From assembly GCA_902799855.1 (NCBI GenBank), contig CADCCA010000040.1:1-23696 (forward strand): a DNA stretch of 23,696 nt, read 5' to 3'. Below are positions 8,364 through 13,782 of the stretch, in pieces. The position numbers and the translations under genes were made by a program. This DNA comes from an uncultured Erysipelotrichaceae bacterium. GTDB lineage: Bacteria > Bacillota_I > Bacilli_A > RFN20 > CAG-826. The notes beneath the pieces are model-generated. The model was not told the origin of the DNA, made no database searches, and worked only from the letters and a program-made list of their open reading frames with translations. Every line of letters begins with the position of its first letter. The stretch's first letter is position 1.

Positions 8364-8392
8364 GTGGTGATGATCTCCCAGTTTCTAAATTC

Positions 8393-9895
8393 ATGGAATA
8401 TGAATTATTAGACGGCACAATGAGAAACGATATCACCTTCAATGAAAGACGTAGTATTGCTGATAGAGTCCCATTATGGCACCCAGAAGCATGTATCCAA
8501 TGTAACCAATGCGCCTTCGTCTGCCCACACGCGACAATCCGTCCAATCTTAATGGATGAAAAAGAATACGAAGCCGCTCCAGAATTAGCAAAAGAAGCCA
8601 TCAACGCTATGGGTCCAGGTTTACAAGGTCTCAAATACCGTATCCAAGTCTCCCCACGTAACTGCGTTGGTTGTGGTCTCTGTGTCAGCGAATGTATGGC
8701 TAATAAGACTGGCAAGAACGCTCTTGAAATGGTCGAAGCTAAATCTCAATTCGCCCAAGAAGATGCTGCTGCTTACTTATATAAACACGTCACATATAAG
8801 GCCGATAGATTACCAGCCGCTTTACAAAACAGTGTTAAAGGTGTTGGCTTCTTAATGCCATATATGGAAATCAGTGGTGCTTGCGCGGGCTGTGGTGAAA
8901 CCCCATATTACCGTTTAGTTTCTCAATTATTCGGTAAAGATATGCTCGTTGCTAACGCCACAGGTTGCTCTTCCATTTATAGTGGTTCCACTCCATTAAC
9001 TCCATTCTGCACCGATAAAGAAGGTCAAGGTATTGCTTGGGCTAACTCCTTATTCGAAGATAACGCCGAATTCGGTTATGGTATGAGAGTGGCTACCAAC
9101 GCTAAGATCAAACGCATTATCGAAATCTTAAGCGCCGCTAAAGAAAACGTTGAACCAGAACTTTCCGCTAAGATTGATGAATACTTTGCTAACATCAAGA
9201 ATAGACAAGCCATGAGAACCATCGTTCCAGAACTCGTCAAATTAGTGAAAGCTAGCAAGAACGAAGAAGTCAAAGAAGTCTTAGCCTATGAAAGAGACCT
9301 CGCTGATAAGTCCGTTTGGATCATCGGTGGTGATGGTTGGTCTTATGATATCGGTTATGGTGGCTTAGATCACGTCATCGCTAATGAAGAAGACGTCAAT
9401 ATCTTAGTCTTAGATACCGAAGTCTATAGTAATACCGGTGGTCAATCCTCTAAATCATCTCAAACTGGTTCTATCGCTAAATTTACCGCTTCTGGTAAAA
9501 CAACCGCGAAGAAGAACTTAGCCCTCATCGCGATGAGCTATGGTAATGTCTATGTTGCTCAAATCAGCTTAGGCGCTAACCCAATCGCCGCGATTAAGGC
9601 CTTAAAAGAAGCTGAAAGCTATGATGGTCCATCATTAGTCATCTGCTATGCTCCATGCGGTTACTTCCCAATCTTCCGTTATGATCCACGTAACGAAGCC
9701 GAAGGTAAACCAGCCTTAACTCTTGACTATAATGGTAAAGAACCAGACTTCAGCAAATTAAGAGAATTCGTCATGACAGAAACAAGATTCTCTCAACTCC
9801 CACGCGTCAATCCAGCCAACGCTGAAGAATTATTGACCAAGTGTGAAAACTACGCTAAGGCGAGATACGAAAGAATCAAAAAGTTCGGTCTTTAA
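8393..9895 (+). CDS. nifJ: Pyruvate:ferredoxin oxidoreductase, C-terminal part (frame-broken)
   Basis: The frame is open from about 8342, upstream of the ATG at 8393, and already reads the PFOR motif D-D-L-P-V-S-K-F there, so 8393 is only the first available Met. There is no ribosome site and this is not an independent gene. It carries the EKR-type segment, two ferredoxin-type 4Fe-4S motifs (C-I-Q-C-N-Q-C-A-F-V-C-P and C-V-G-C-G-L-C-V-S-E-C), the C-A-G-C-G-E segment, the TPP motif G-D-G-W-S-Y-D-I-G-Y and S-N-T-G-G-Q-S-S-K. The C-terminal domain is complete. All cofactor motifs are intact, so the protein would be expected to work if the two frames were joined. Confidence 0.9.
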   Translation: MEYELLDGTMRNDITFNERRSIADRVPLWHPEACIQCNQCAFVCPHATIRPILMDEKEYEAAPELAKEAINAMGPGLQGLKYRIQVSPRNCVGCGLCVSECMANKTGKNALEMVEAKSQFAQEDAAAYLYKHVTYKADRLPAALQNSVKGVGFLMPYMEISGACAGCGETPYYRLVSQLFGKDMLVANATGCSSIYSGSTPLTPFCTDKEGQGIAWANSLFEDNAEFGYGMRVATNAKIKRIIEILSAAKENVEPELSAKIDEYFANIKNRQAMRTIVPELVKLVKASKNEEVKEVLAYERDLADKSVWIIGGDGWSYDIGYGGLDHVIANEEDVNILVLDTEVYSNTGGQSSKSSQTGSIAKFTASGKTTAKKNLALIAMSYGNVYVAQISLGANPIAAIKALKEAESYDGPSLVICYAPCGYFPIFRYDPRNEAEGKPALTLDYNGKEPDFSKLREFVMTETRFSQLPRVNPANAEELLTKCENYAKARYERIKKFGL

Positions 9896-9906
9896 TCAAT
9901 ACCCAT

Positions 9907-9940
9907 AAGCGGGCTCGAAAGGGTCCGCTTTTTTCTTTTT
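9907..9940 (+). terminator. Terminator after PFOR
   Basis: AAGCGGGCTC (9907-9916) and GGGTCCGCTT (9921-9930) form a 10-bp stem with a GAAA tetraloop, followed by TTTTCTTTTT. Confidence 0.92.
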
Positions 9941-9958
9941 CGTAGACAAAGAAAATAG

Positions 9959-9964
9959 TATAAT
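9959..9964 (+). promoter_or_regulatory. -10 element of the thioesterase gene
   Basis: A consensus TATAAT with no convincing -35 in the T-rich sequence 17 bp upstream. Confidence 0.4.
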
Positions 9965-9990
9965 ACCCCTAAAAGAAAGTAGGTAATCCT

Positions 9991-10407
9991 ATGTACAGTC
10001 ATTACGTCCAATATTATGAAACCGATAAAATGGGTGTCACCCATCACTCTAACTACATCCGCTTTATGGAAGAAGCGAGAGTGGAGTTCTTTAAAAACAT
10101 CGGTTTTGATTACTTCGAATTTGAAAAATGTGGCATTGTTTCTCCTGTTGTTGGTTTAAATAACATCAAATATAAAAGACCAAGTACCGCAGGAGATACC
10201 TTAGATATTGAAGTAAATATTAAATCTATGACTAACGTCATATTTACTATTTCTTATACGATGAAGAAAGATGATGTAGTTATCTTCACCGGAGAAAGCG
10301 ATCACTGCTTATTATCCGCGAAAGAAGGAAAGATTGTTCCTCTTAACGATAAGCGCGTTGAAACACTAGCAAATAAACTCAAAGAAATGGTAATAAACCA
10401 AGACTAA
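9991..10407 (+). CDS. YbgC/FadM-like acyl-CoA thioesterase
   Basis: A 138-aa single hotdog-fold protein of the 4HBT family, which hydrolyses acyl-CoA or related thioesters. The N-terminal signature Y-Y-E-T-D-K-M-G-V-T-H-H-S-N-Y-I-R-F-M-E-E-A-R (residues about 8-30) matches the family, with Asp12 at the position of the usual catalytic acid. The central K-Y-K-R-P and G-D-x-L-x-I/V segments also fit. AAAGTAGG lies just upstream of the ATG and the gene is monocistronic between terminators. The substrate cannot be read from the sequence. Confidence 0.88.
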   Translation: MYSHYVQYYETDKMGVTHHSNYIRFMEEARVEFFKNIGFDYFEFEKCGIVSPVVGLNNIKYKRPSTAGDTLDIEVNIKSMTNVIFTISYTMKKDDVVIFTGESDHCLLSAKEGKIVPLNDKRVETLANKLKEMVINQD

Positions 10408-10438
10408 TACTATAAAAAAGTTTACATTAATAAAAATA

Positions 10439-10460
10439 GGCGATAATATATCGCCTTTTT
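10439..10460 (+). terminator. Terminator after the thioesterase gene
   Basis: GGCGATA (10439-10445), loop ATA, TATCGCC (10449-10455), then five T residues. An A-rich 5' flank could make it partly bidirectional. Confidence 0.88.
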
Positions 10461-10489
10461 CTATTTTTCTAACCTCTAAAAATAAATAT

Positions 10490-10518
10490 TTGCACAAAAT
10501 ATTGTTTTTCTATATAAT
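10490..10518 (+). promoter_or_regulatory. Promoter of the 129-aa ORF
   Basis: TTGCAC (10490-10495), a 17-bp spacer, and TATAAT (10513-10518). AAGGA at 10532-10536 is 9 nt before the ATG. Confidence 0.7.
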
Positions 10519-10545
10519 TTACTCGTAGGTTAAGGAAATATCGTT

Positions 10546-10935
10546 ATGAAAAAAGATTTAAGAGAAGTCGAAGCTTTAGTGCAGATTGTCGATGAATACG
10601 CTTCTGTACAGAAGAATATCGCGAATTTACCTTGTGGCTATATTTCTGTTAAACAAATTAGTGGCCACACATATTGCTATCGTCAATGGAGAGAAGGAAA
10701 GAGAATCATCTCTCAATATGTTCCTGACGCTCTTCTTTCTAGTGTCAAAAGAAAAATCGCTGTTAGAAAAGAAAACGAAGCTTTATTAAAAGTTATTAAA
10801 AAAGACTTAAAGAAAGCAACTCGTAAAGTTGTTAAGAGTGGTCTTCTCAGCGAAGAAGATGTTATCGCTTTACTCGATGTCGCAATGAACGATGGCGATG
10901 TTAACGCTGAAGTCGAAAAGCGTTTAGCAAAATAA
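10546..10935 (+). CDS. Unknown 129-aa basic protein with a G-Y-I-S-x-K motif
   Basis: I do not recognise a named function. Residues about 29-60 (G-Y-I-S-V-K-Q-I-S-G-H-T-Y-C-Y-R-Q-W-R-E-G-K then S-Q-Y-V) form a beta-rich motif resembling small DUF6788-like proteins that sometimes accompany nucleotidyltransferase or toxin-antitoxin genes. The C-terminal half is a Lys/Arg-rich helical segment. No partner gene of that kind is adjacent. It has its own promoter and terminator. Nucleic-acid binding would fit the charge but is only a guess. Confidence 0.7.
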   Translation: MKKDLREVEALVQIVDEYASVQKNIANLPCGYISVKQISGHTYCYRQWREGKRIISQYVPDALLSSVKRKIAVRKENEALLKVIKKDLKKATRKVVKSGLLSEEDVIALLDVAMNDGDVNAEVEKRLAK

Positions 10936-10950
10936 GAAAATAATAGAAAT

Positions 10951-10975
10951 AGTGGATTTTGATAATTCACTTTTT
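10951..10975 (+). terminator. Terminator between the 129-aa ORF and the kinase
   Basis: AGTGGATT (10951-10958) pairs with AATTCACT (10964-10971) with one G-U pair, followed by TTTT. It ends about 15 nt before the next start codon. Confidence 0.75.
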
Positions 10976-10989
10976 CTTTGCCTAAAATT

Positions 10990-11487
10990 ATGAACCGTTT
11001 AATTGTGCTTTCTGGAGTTCCTGGCAGTGGTAAATCTTATTTTTCTAATGCCCTTAAAGAGAAAAATAATGAGCACGTGTATATTATTTCTTCTGATGCA
11101 TTAAGAAAAGAAATCGCCGGAAACCAAGCCGATTTATCAAAAGACAAAGAGATGTGGGAAAAGTATTATAGTCTTGCTAAAGAATATAGTGTTTATCAAG
11201 ATGCGATTATCATCCTAGATTCCACACATGCGAAAAAGATCTACCGCATCGACTGCATCAAACCATATAAAAAACTATACGATCAAATCGATTTAGTCTG
11301 TTTTAAATTAGATAAAGAAACAGTCTTAAAACAAAATAAGGAAAGAGAATATCCAATTCCTGAAGATGCTTTATTAAGATTAATCGATGAATATGAAATG
11401 CCAGATGATGAAGAAAAGGCATTTTATGACCATATCGATATCATCACTAATCACGACACTGATAAAATAATTAAACGCTATTTATAA
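10990..11487 (+). CDS. Polynucleotide-kinase-like P-loop protein
   Basis: A 165-aa P-loop NTPase of the AAA_33/T4-Pnk-like type. Walker A is G-V-P-G-S-G-K-S (about residues 10-17), followed by I-S-S-D-A-L-R-K-E-I and the hydrophobic strand I-I-I-L-D-S-T-H-A, typical of 5'-hydroxyl nucleic acid kinases and related small-molecule kinases. The ATG at 10990 is chosen over an in-frame TTG at 10978; neither has a ribosome site. A terminator lies directly upstream, so how the gene is transcribed is unclear. tRNA-Pro begins 2 nt after the stop, so the tRNA may be processed from a joint transcript. RNA repair is possible but unproven. Confidence 0.78.
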   Translation: MNRLIVLSGVPGSGKSYFSNALKEKNNEHVYIISSDALRKEIAGNQADLSKDKEMWEKYYSLAKEYSVYQDAIIILDSTHAKKIYRIDCIKPYKKLYDQIDLVCFKLDKETVLKQNKEREYPIPEDALLRLIDEYEMPDDEEKAFYDHIDIITNHDTDKIIKRYL

Positions 11488-11489
11488 TT

Positions 11490-11566
11490 CGGGACGTAGC
11501 GCAGCTTGGTAGCGCACTTCCTTGGGGTGGAAGGGGTCGTCAGTTCAAATCTGATCGTTCCGACCA
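11490..11566 (+). tRNA. tRNA-Pro (GGG anticodon), CCA encoded
   Basis: A 77-nt cloverleaf: acceptor CGGGACG/CGTTCCG, anticodon stem CTTCC/GGAAG with loop TTGGGGT reading GGG, T-stem GTCAG/CTGAT with loop TTCAAAT, and an encoded CCA. It starts 2 nt after the kinase gene. Confidence 0.9.
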
Positions 11567-11574
11567 GTAAAATA

Positions 11575-11597
11575 AACGAGATTTTATCCCGTTTTTT
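11575..11597 (+). terminator. Terminator after tRNA-Pro
   Basis: AACGAGAT (11575-11582) pairs with ATCCCGTT (11586-11593) with one A-C mismatch, followed by T residues. Confidence 0.65.
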
Positions 11598-11618
11598 AGT
11601 TTCTTTAGACCATAAATG

Positions 11619-11627
11619 TGTTATAAT
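11619..11627 (+). promoter_or_regulatory. Extended -10 promoter of the plus-strand structured RNA
   Basis: TGTTATAAT is a consensus extended -10 element (TGn plus TATAAT). The expected start is near 11634, exactly the first base of the 10-bp closing helix of the RNA below. No good -35 is seen. Confidence 0.65.
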
Positions 11628-11633
11628 TAATAC

Positions 11634-11928
11634 GTTCAAATAAGTAGACCACGGGCGCTATGAACTAGCTGTTAGCAAAGTCGACCATACGCAGGTACAC
11701 TGTGGTAAATGGTTATTTGAACTGGTAGATGTTGTGTTAGATTCTATCAATGTGGAAAGTATCGCCCAAGGGAAACAGAGTTAGACACCCTACGCTCCAC
11801 ACAATTAATTCATTAATTGAGCATGAGGCCATCACGAGTGGTGATGTAACACCAAAGTTAGGAATAGTTGGAACGAAGTACTATTCGCTAGCCATATTTG
11901 GTGTTTTCATTGTGTGATGGCTTTTATT
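11634..11928 (+). ncRNA. Unrecognised structured RNA / long leader upstream of the 120-aa ORF
   Basis: This gene-free stretch is dense in helices. Helix 1, GTTCAAATAA (11634-11643) with TTATTTGAAC (11713-11722), encloses ACCACGG/CTGTGGT (11648-11654 with 11700-11706) and GCTA/TAGC (11657-11660 with 11666-11669). A second region has TGTGGA/TCCACA (11751-11756 with 11796-11801) and CAATTAA/TTAATTG (11802-11819). The 3' domain nests GCCATCAC/GTGATGGC (11828-11835 with 11914-11921), ACACCAAA/TTTGGTGT (11849-11856 with 11897-11904) and GAATAGT/ACTATTC (11862-11868 with 11880-11886), followed by TTTTATT, so it may end as a terminator. I found no hallmarks of tmRNA, RNase P, SRP RNA, T-box or a riboswitch I know. 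Confidence 0.65.
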
Positions 11929-11930
11929 AT

Positions 11931-11966
11931 CTCCTTTTGAGGACACCAGCCCAAAAAGAAAGGAGG
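11931..11966 (+). promoter_or_regulatory. Hairpin covering the ribosome site of the 120-aa ORF
   Basis: CTCCTTT (11931-11937) is perfectly complementary to AAAGGAG (11959-11965), the core of the Shine-Dalgarno sequence. Pairing would block translation. ACACC at 11943-11947 could also pair with the GGTGT that helix 11897-11904 uses, suggesting alternative folds. Confidence 0.5.
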
Positions 11967-11972
11967 TAACAT

Positions 11973-12335
11973 ATGGCGTTTCAAAAATATGAAGGCAGCG
12001 ACAAATATCATTTCCGATACTATCGCAAATCAGTCAATCATCCGTTTTTAGTTGTCCTTGTGACAAGCGTAGAAGAAGAAGACGGTAAGTTTTTGCTTAC
12101 AGGCTTTTCTTTAACGCACTCAGCAGAAGTTGTATTAAAACGACCAAGCAGGTTTATAAGATTTAAAACCAATCCTAATCCTGATGATTCTGATCCTAGT
12201 TTTCTTTGTGTAAATGTTGTCAGCGACGCTAAATCTAAGTACTTTTCTGAACCATTGAAGAAATGGCATCTTTGTGAAGAAGATGAGAAAGCTATTGATG
12301 AAATAGTGGAACGGATGCTTACTAAGAAAAAGTAG
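11973..12335 (+). CDS. Unknown 120-aa protein preceded by a structured RNA
   Basis: AAAGGAGG at 11959-11966 lies 6 nt before the ATG, an excellent site. The protein is beta-rich at first (H-P-F-L-V-V-L-V-T-S-V, then D-G-K-F-L-L-T-G-F-S-L-T-H-S), has a Pro/Asp-rich middle (N-P-N-P-D-D-S-D-P), and ends with a charged helix after Y-F-S-E-P-L-K-K-W-H-L. No signal peptide or membrane segment is present. The early pattern faintly recalls the SH3-like PemK/MazF fold, but I cannot support a family. Promoter, structured RNA, possible terminator, then small ORF is the layout of type III toxin-antitoxin loci, but the short tandem RNA repeats typical of those are absent. Transcription ends at a terminator shared with a convergent RNA. 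Confidence 0.72.
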   Translation: MAFQKYEGSDKYHFRYYRKSVNHPFLVVLVTSVEEEDGKFLLTGFSLTHSAEVVLKRPSRFIRFKTNPNPDDSDPSFLCVNVVSDAKSKYFSEPLKKWHLCEEDEKAIDEIVERMLTKKK

Positions 12336-12340
12336 GCACA

Positions 12341-12372
12341 AAAAAATTCCGTCGTTTTGGCGGAATTTTTTT
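12341..12372. terminator. Bidirectional terminator between the 120-aa ORF and the minus-strand RNA
   Basis: AAAAAATTCCG (12341-12351) and CGGAATTTTTT (12361-12371) form a long stem, extended inward by TC/GG pairs. It has T tracts at the 3' side on both strands, so it can serve both convergent transcripts. Confidence 0.88.
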
Positions 12373-12606
12373 CATAGACACTTACTATTCCCGAATAGTC
12401 CTGCCTTTAGGCAACATCCAGTGTCTACTTTATATGGATCAGTACTCAGGAGTCCATATCATCGTAATTCGCCGCTCATCCTGATGGGCTAATGCATGTC
12501 CGCTAGGACGAATTACCTTGTGTGTGAACGCTCTAGAATCCAGGAGTCACACTTAATCAAAGAGGGGTCATCCTCAATTGAACTGTTTAATGCTATTTTT
12601 AATAGC
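12341..12606 (-). ncRNA. Unrecognised modular structured RNA on the minus strand
   Basis: Reading 5' to 3' on the minus strand: a 5' hairpin GCTATT/AATAGC starting at the predicted transcript start (12606-12592); a GAGG/CCTC hairpin (12575-12562); hairpin A with stem 12552-12547/12527-12522; a three-way junction B closed by GTAATTCG/CGAATTAC (12516-12509/12471-12464); hairpin C, ATATGGA/TCCATAT (12459-12453/12438-12432); a three-way junction D closed by TAGACACT/AGTGTCTA (12427-12420/12382-12375); then the terminator. A and C both carry GACTCCTG, and B and D each hold two small hairpins, so A-B and C-D look like repeated modules. No ORF, Rfam-type hallmark or known family was recognised. This accounts for the gene-free stretch 12336-12722. 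Confidence 0.68.
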
Positions 12607-12612
12607 GTTGTT

Positions 12613-12640
12613 AGTATATCACACAATTGTCCTAACGCAA
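12613..12640 (-). promoter_or_regulatory. Promoter of the minus-strand structured RNA
   Basis: On the minus strand, TTGCGT (12640-12635), a 16-bp spacer, and TATACT (12618-12613) preceded by TGA, making an extended -10. The start falls near 12606, the first base of the RNA's 5' hairpin. Confidence 0.7.
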
Positions 12641-12648
12641 GCAAAAGA

Positions 12649-12675
12649 TTTACTTTGTTTTATCGCTTATATAAT
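12649..12675 (+). promoter_or_regulatory. Promoter of the esterase lipoprotein
   Basis: TATAAT at 12670-12675 with TTTACT at 12649-12654 (a short 15-bp spacer). AAGGAG at 12708-12713 is 9 nt before the ATG. The promoter is divergent from that of the minus-strand RNA. Confidence 0.5.
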
Positions 12676-12722
12676 GTGCTATTATTTATTCATAAATCTT
12701 TTCCATTAAGGAGAACAATAAT

Positions 12723-13724
12723 ATGAAATCTTTTAACAAGTTTTTATTAATGAGCGCTGCTCTTTTATCCATGTCGCTCACAGCCTGTGGTGGCAATGGT
12801 GGAAATAGTCAAGAGCCAGAAGACGATAATGAAGTATCAGTTTTCTTATTAAGCGGACAATCTAATATGCAAGGTAATTCATCTTGCAGTGCAACAAATT
12901 TACAAAATGCATTTAATGATTTAGGCTTAGAAGACTATGATGAAGTCGTTGCTGGTATGAAAACAGTGCAATCATCCGTTTATTGCGCTGGTTATGGTGA
13001 ACTTGATCACACAAAACTAGAAAGCAACCCAAAACTTCAATCCTATACCAACGCTACTAATCAATTCGCTGGTAAATTCATTCCAACAGTTCCAGGTTTT
13101 GGCAATTTCAATGGCACATCTGGCACAAATATGGGCCCAGAATTCGGTGCAGCCTATGCTTTAAAAGATTACGCTACTGAAGATAAACCAATCTTCTTTG
13201 TCAAAATGGCAAGTAATGGTTCTGGTTTCGCTCAAAGTGGTACCCAATATAACTGGCCTGTCAAAGATGCTGAGGGTAATTTCCCAGAAATCAATTTATA
13301 CGATACATTTGCAAAGCCATTCTTAAAGAACAATCTCCAACTTATCGAAGATATGGGCTTAAAACCAGTCATCAAAGGTTGGTTATGGCATCAAGGTGAA
13401 AGTGGCAAATTTAGAGAAGATTTCGCTGAATATGCTAGAGATGAAGATGGCGATAATATCGCTTTCATCGATGGTATGGTCTATCAAGGTTCAGGTACGG
13501 CCTGGACAAAACCAGAGGATATGAATGCTCAAAAGCAACAATTCGCTGATTCTGGTGAAAATAATTACCTCGTTGACATCTACGCTAACGAAGAAAAAAC
13601 AGCGGATAACGAATTAAAACCAGGTCAACCTGGTGGTGATAGTATGCATTACAATACCAAGAGTTCTTTAAGACTTGGTATGGCATATGGCAAGGTTATT
13701 CTTGATAACGACTTATTAGACTAA
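12723..13724 (+). CDS. SGNH/SASA-type carbohydrate esterase lipoprotein
   Basis: A 333-aa predicted lipoprotein: signal segment with lipobox L-T-A-C (Cys22) and a short Gly/Asn/Asp-rich linker. The SASA (sialate O-acetylesterase-like) signature F-L-L-S-G-Q-S-N-M-Q-G follows, with the candidate nucleophile at Ser47. W-L-W-H-Q-G-E-S and the C-terminal D-S-M-H-Y supply the remaining conserved block and the catalytic Asp/His. Family members remove acetyl groups from sugars such as sialic acid or xylan, so an extracellular glycan-deacetylating role is inferred. The segment between H-Q-G-E-S and D-E-D-G-D-N looks shorter than usual and may have lost residues. A terminator follows directly. Confidence 0.85.
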   Translation: MKSFNKFLLMSAALLSMSLTACGGNGGNSQEPEDDNEVSVFLLSGQSNMQGNSSCSATNLQNAFNDLGLEDYDEVVAGMKTVQSSVYCAGYGELDHTKLESNPKLQSYTNATNQFAGKFIPTVPGFGNFNGTSGTNMGPEFGAAYALKDYATEDKPIFFVKMASNGSGFAQSGTQYNWPVKDAEGNFPEINLYDTFAKPFLKNNLQLIEDMGLKPVIKGWLWHQGESGKFREDFAEYARDEDGDNIAFIDGMVYQGSGTAWTKPEDMNAQKQQFADSGENNYLVDIYANEEKTADNELKPGQPGGDSMHYNTKSSLRLGMAYGKVILDNDLLD

Positions 13725-13734
13725 TTAAACAACT

Positions 13735-13763
13735 AACAACCGCCTTTTATGACGGTTGTTTTT
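13735..13763 (+). terminator. Terminator after the esterase gene
   Basis: AACAACCG (13735-13742) pairs with CGGTTGTT (13753-13760), then TTTCTTTT. It ends only about 8 nt before the degV ribosome site. Confidence 0.88.
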
Positions 13764-13782
13764 CTTTTGAAAGGAACTAAAT

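Noticed and set aside
8230..8715. Minus-strand ORF of 161 codons inside PFOR
   Set aside because: It is antisense to clear PFOR motifs, including an Fe-S cluster signature, and has no ribosome site or promoter; its composition mirrors the codon bias of the sense gene.
10978..10989. TTG start for the kinase
   Set aside because: It sits next to the terminator T tract with no ribosome site; the ATG 12 nt later gives a normal distance to the P-loop.
11634..11928. Known structured RNA (tmRNA, RNase P, SRP RNA, T-box, common riboswitches)
   Set aside because: None of the hallmark sequences were found: no tag reading frame or tRNA-like end, no RNase P core, no SRP apical loop, no T-box antiterminator sequence.
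11634..12335. Classical type III toxin-antitoxin locus
   Set aside because: The layout is similar, but the RNA lacks the short tandem repeats that define ToxI-type antitoxins and the protein is not recognisably ToxN-like. Kept only as an analogy.
12496..12726. Plus-strand ORF of 76 codons before the esterase gene
   Set aside because: It runs antisense through the minus-strand structured RNA and both divergent promoters, and overlaps the esterase start. It has no ribosome site and no recognisable protein pattern.
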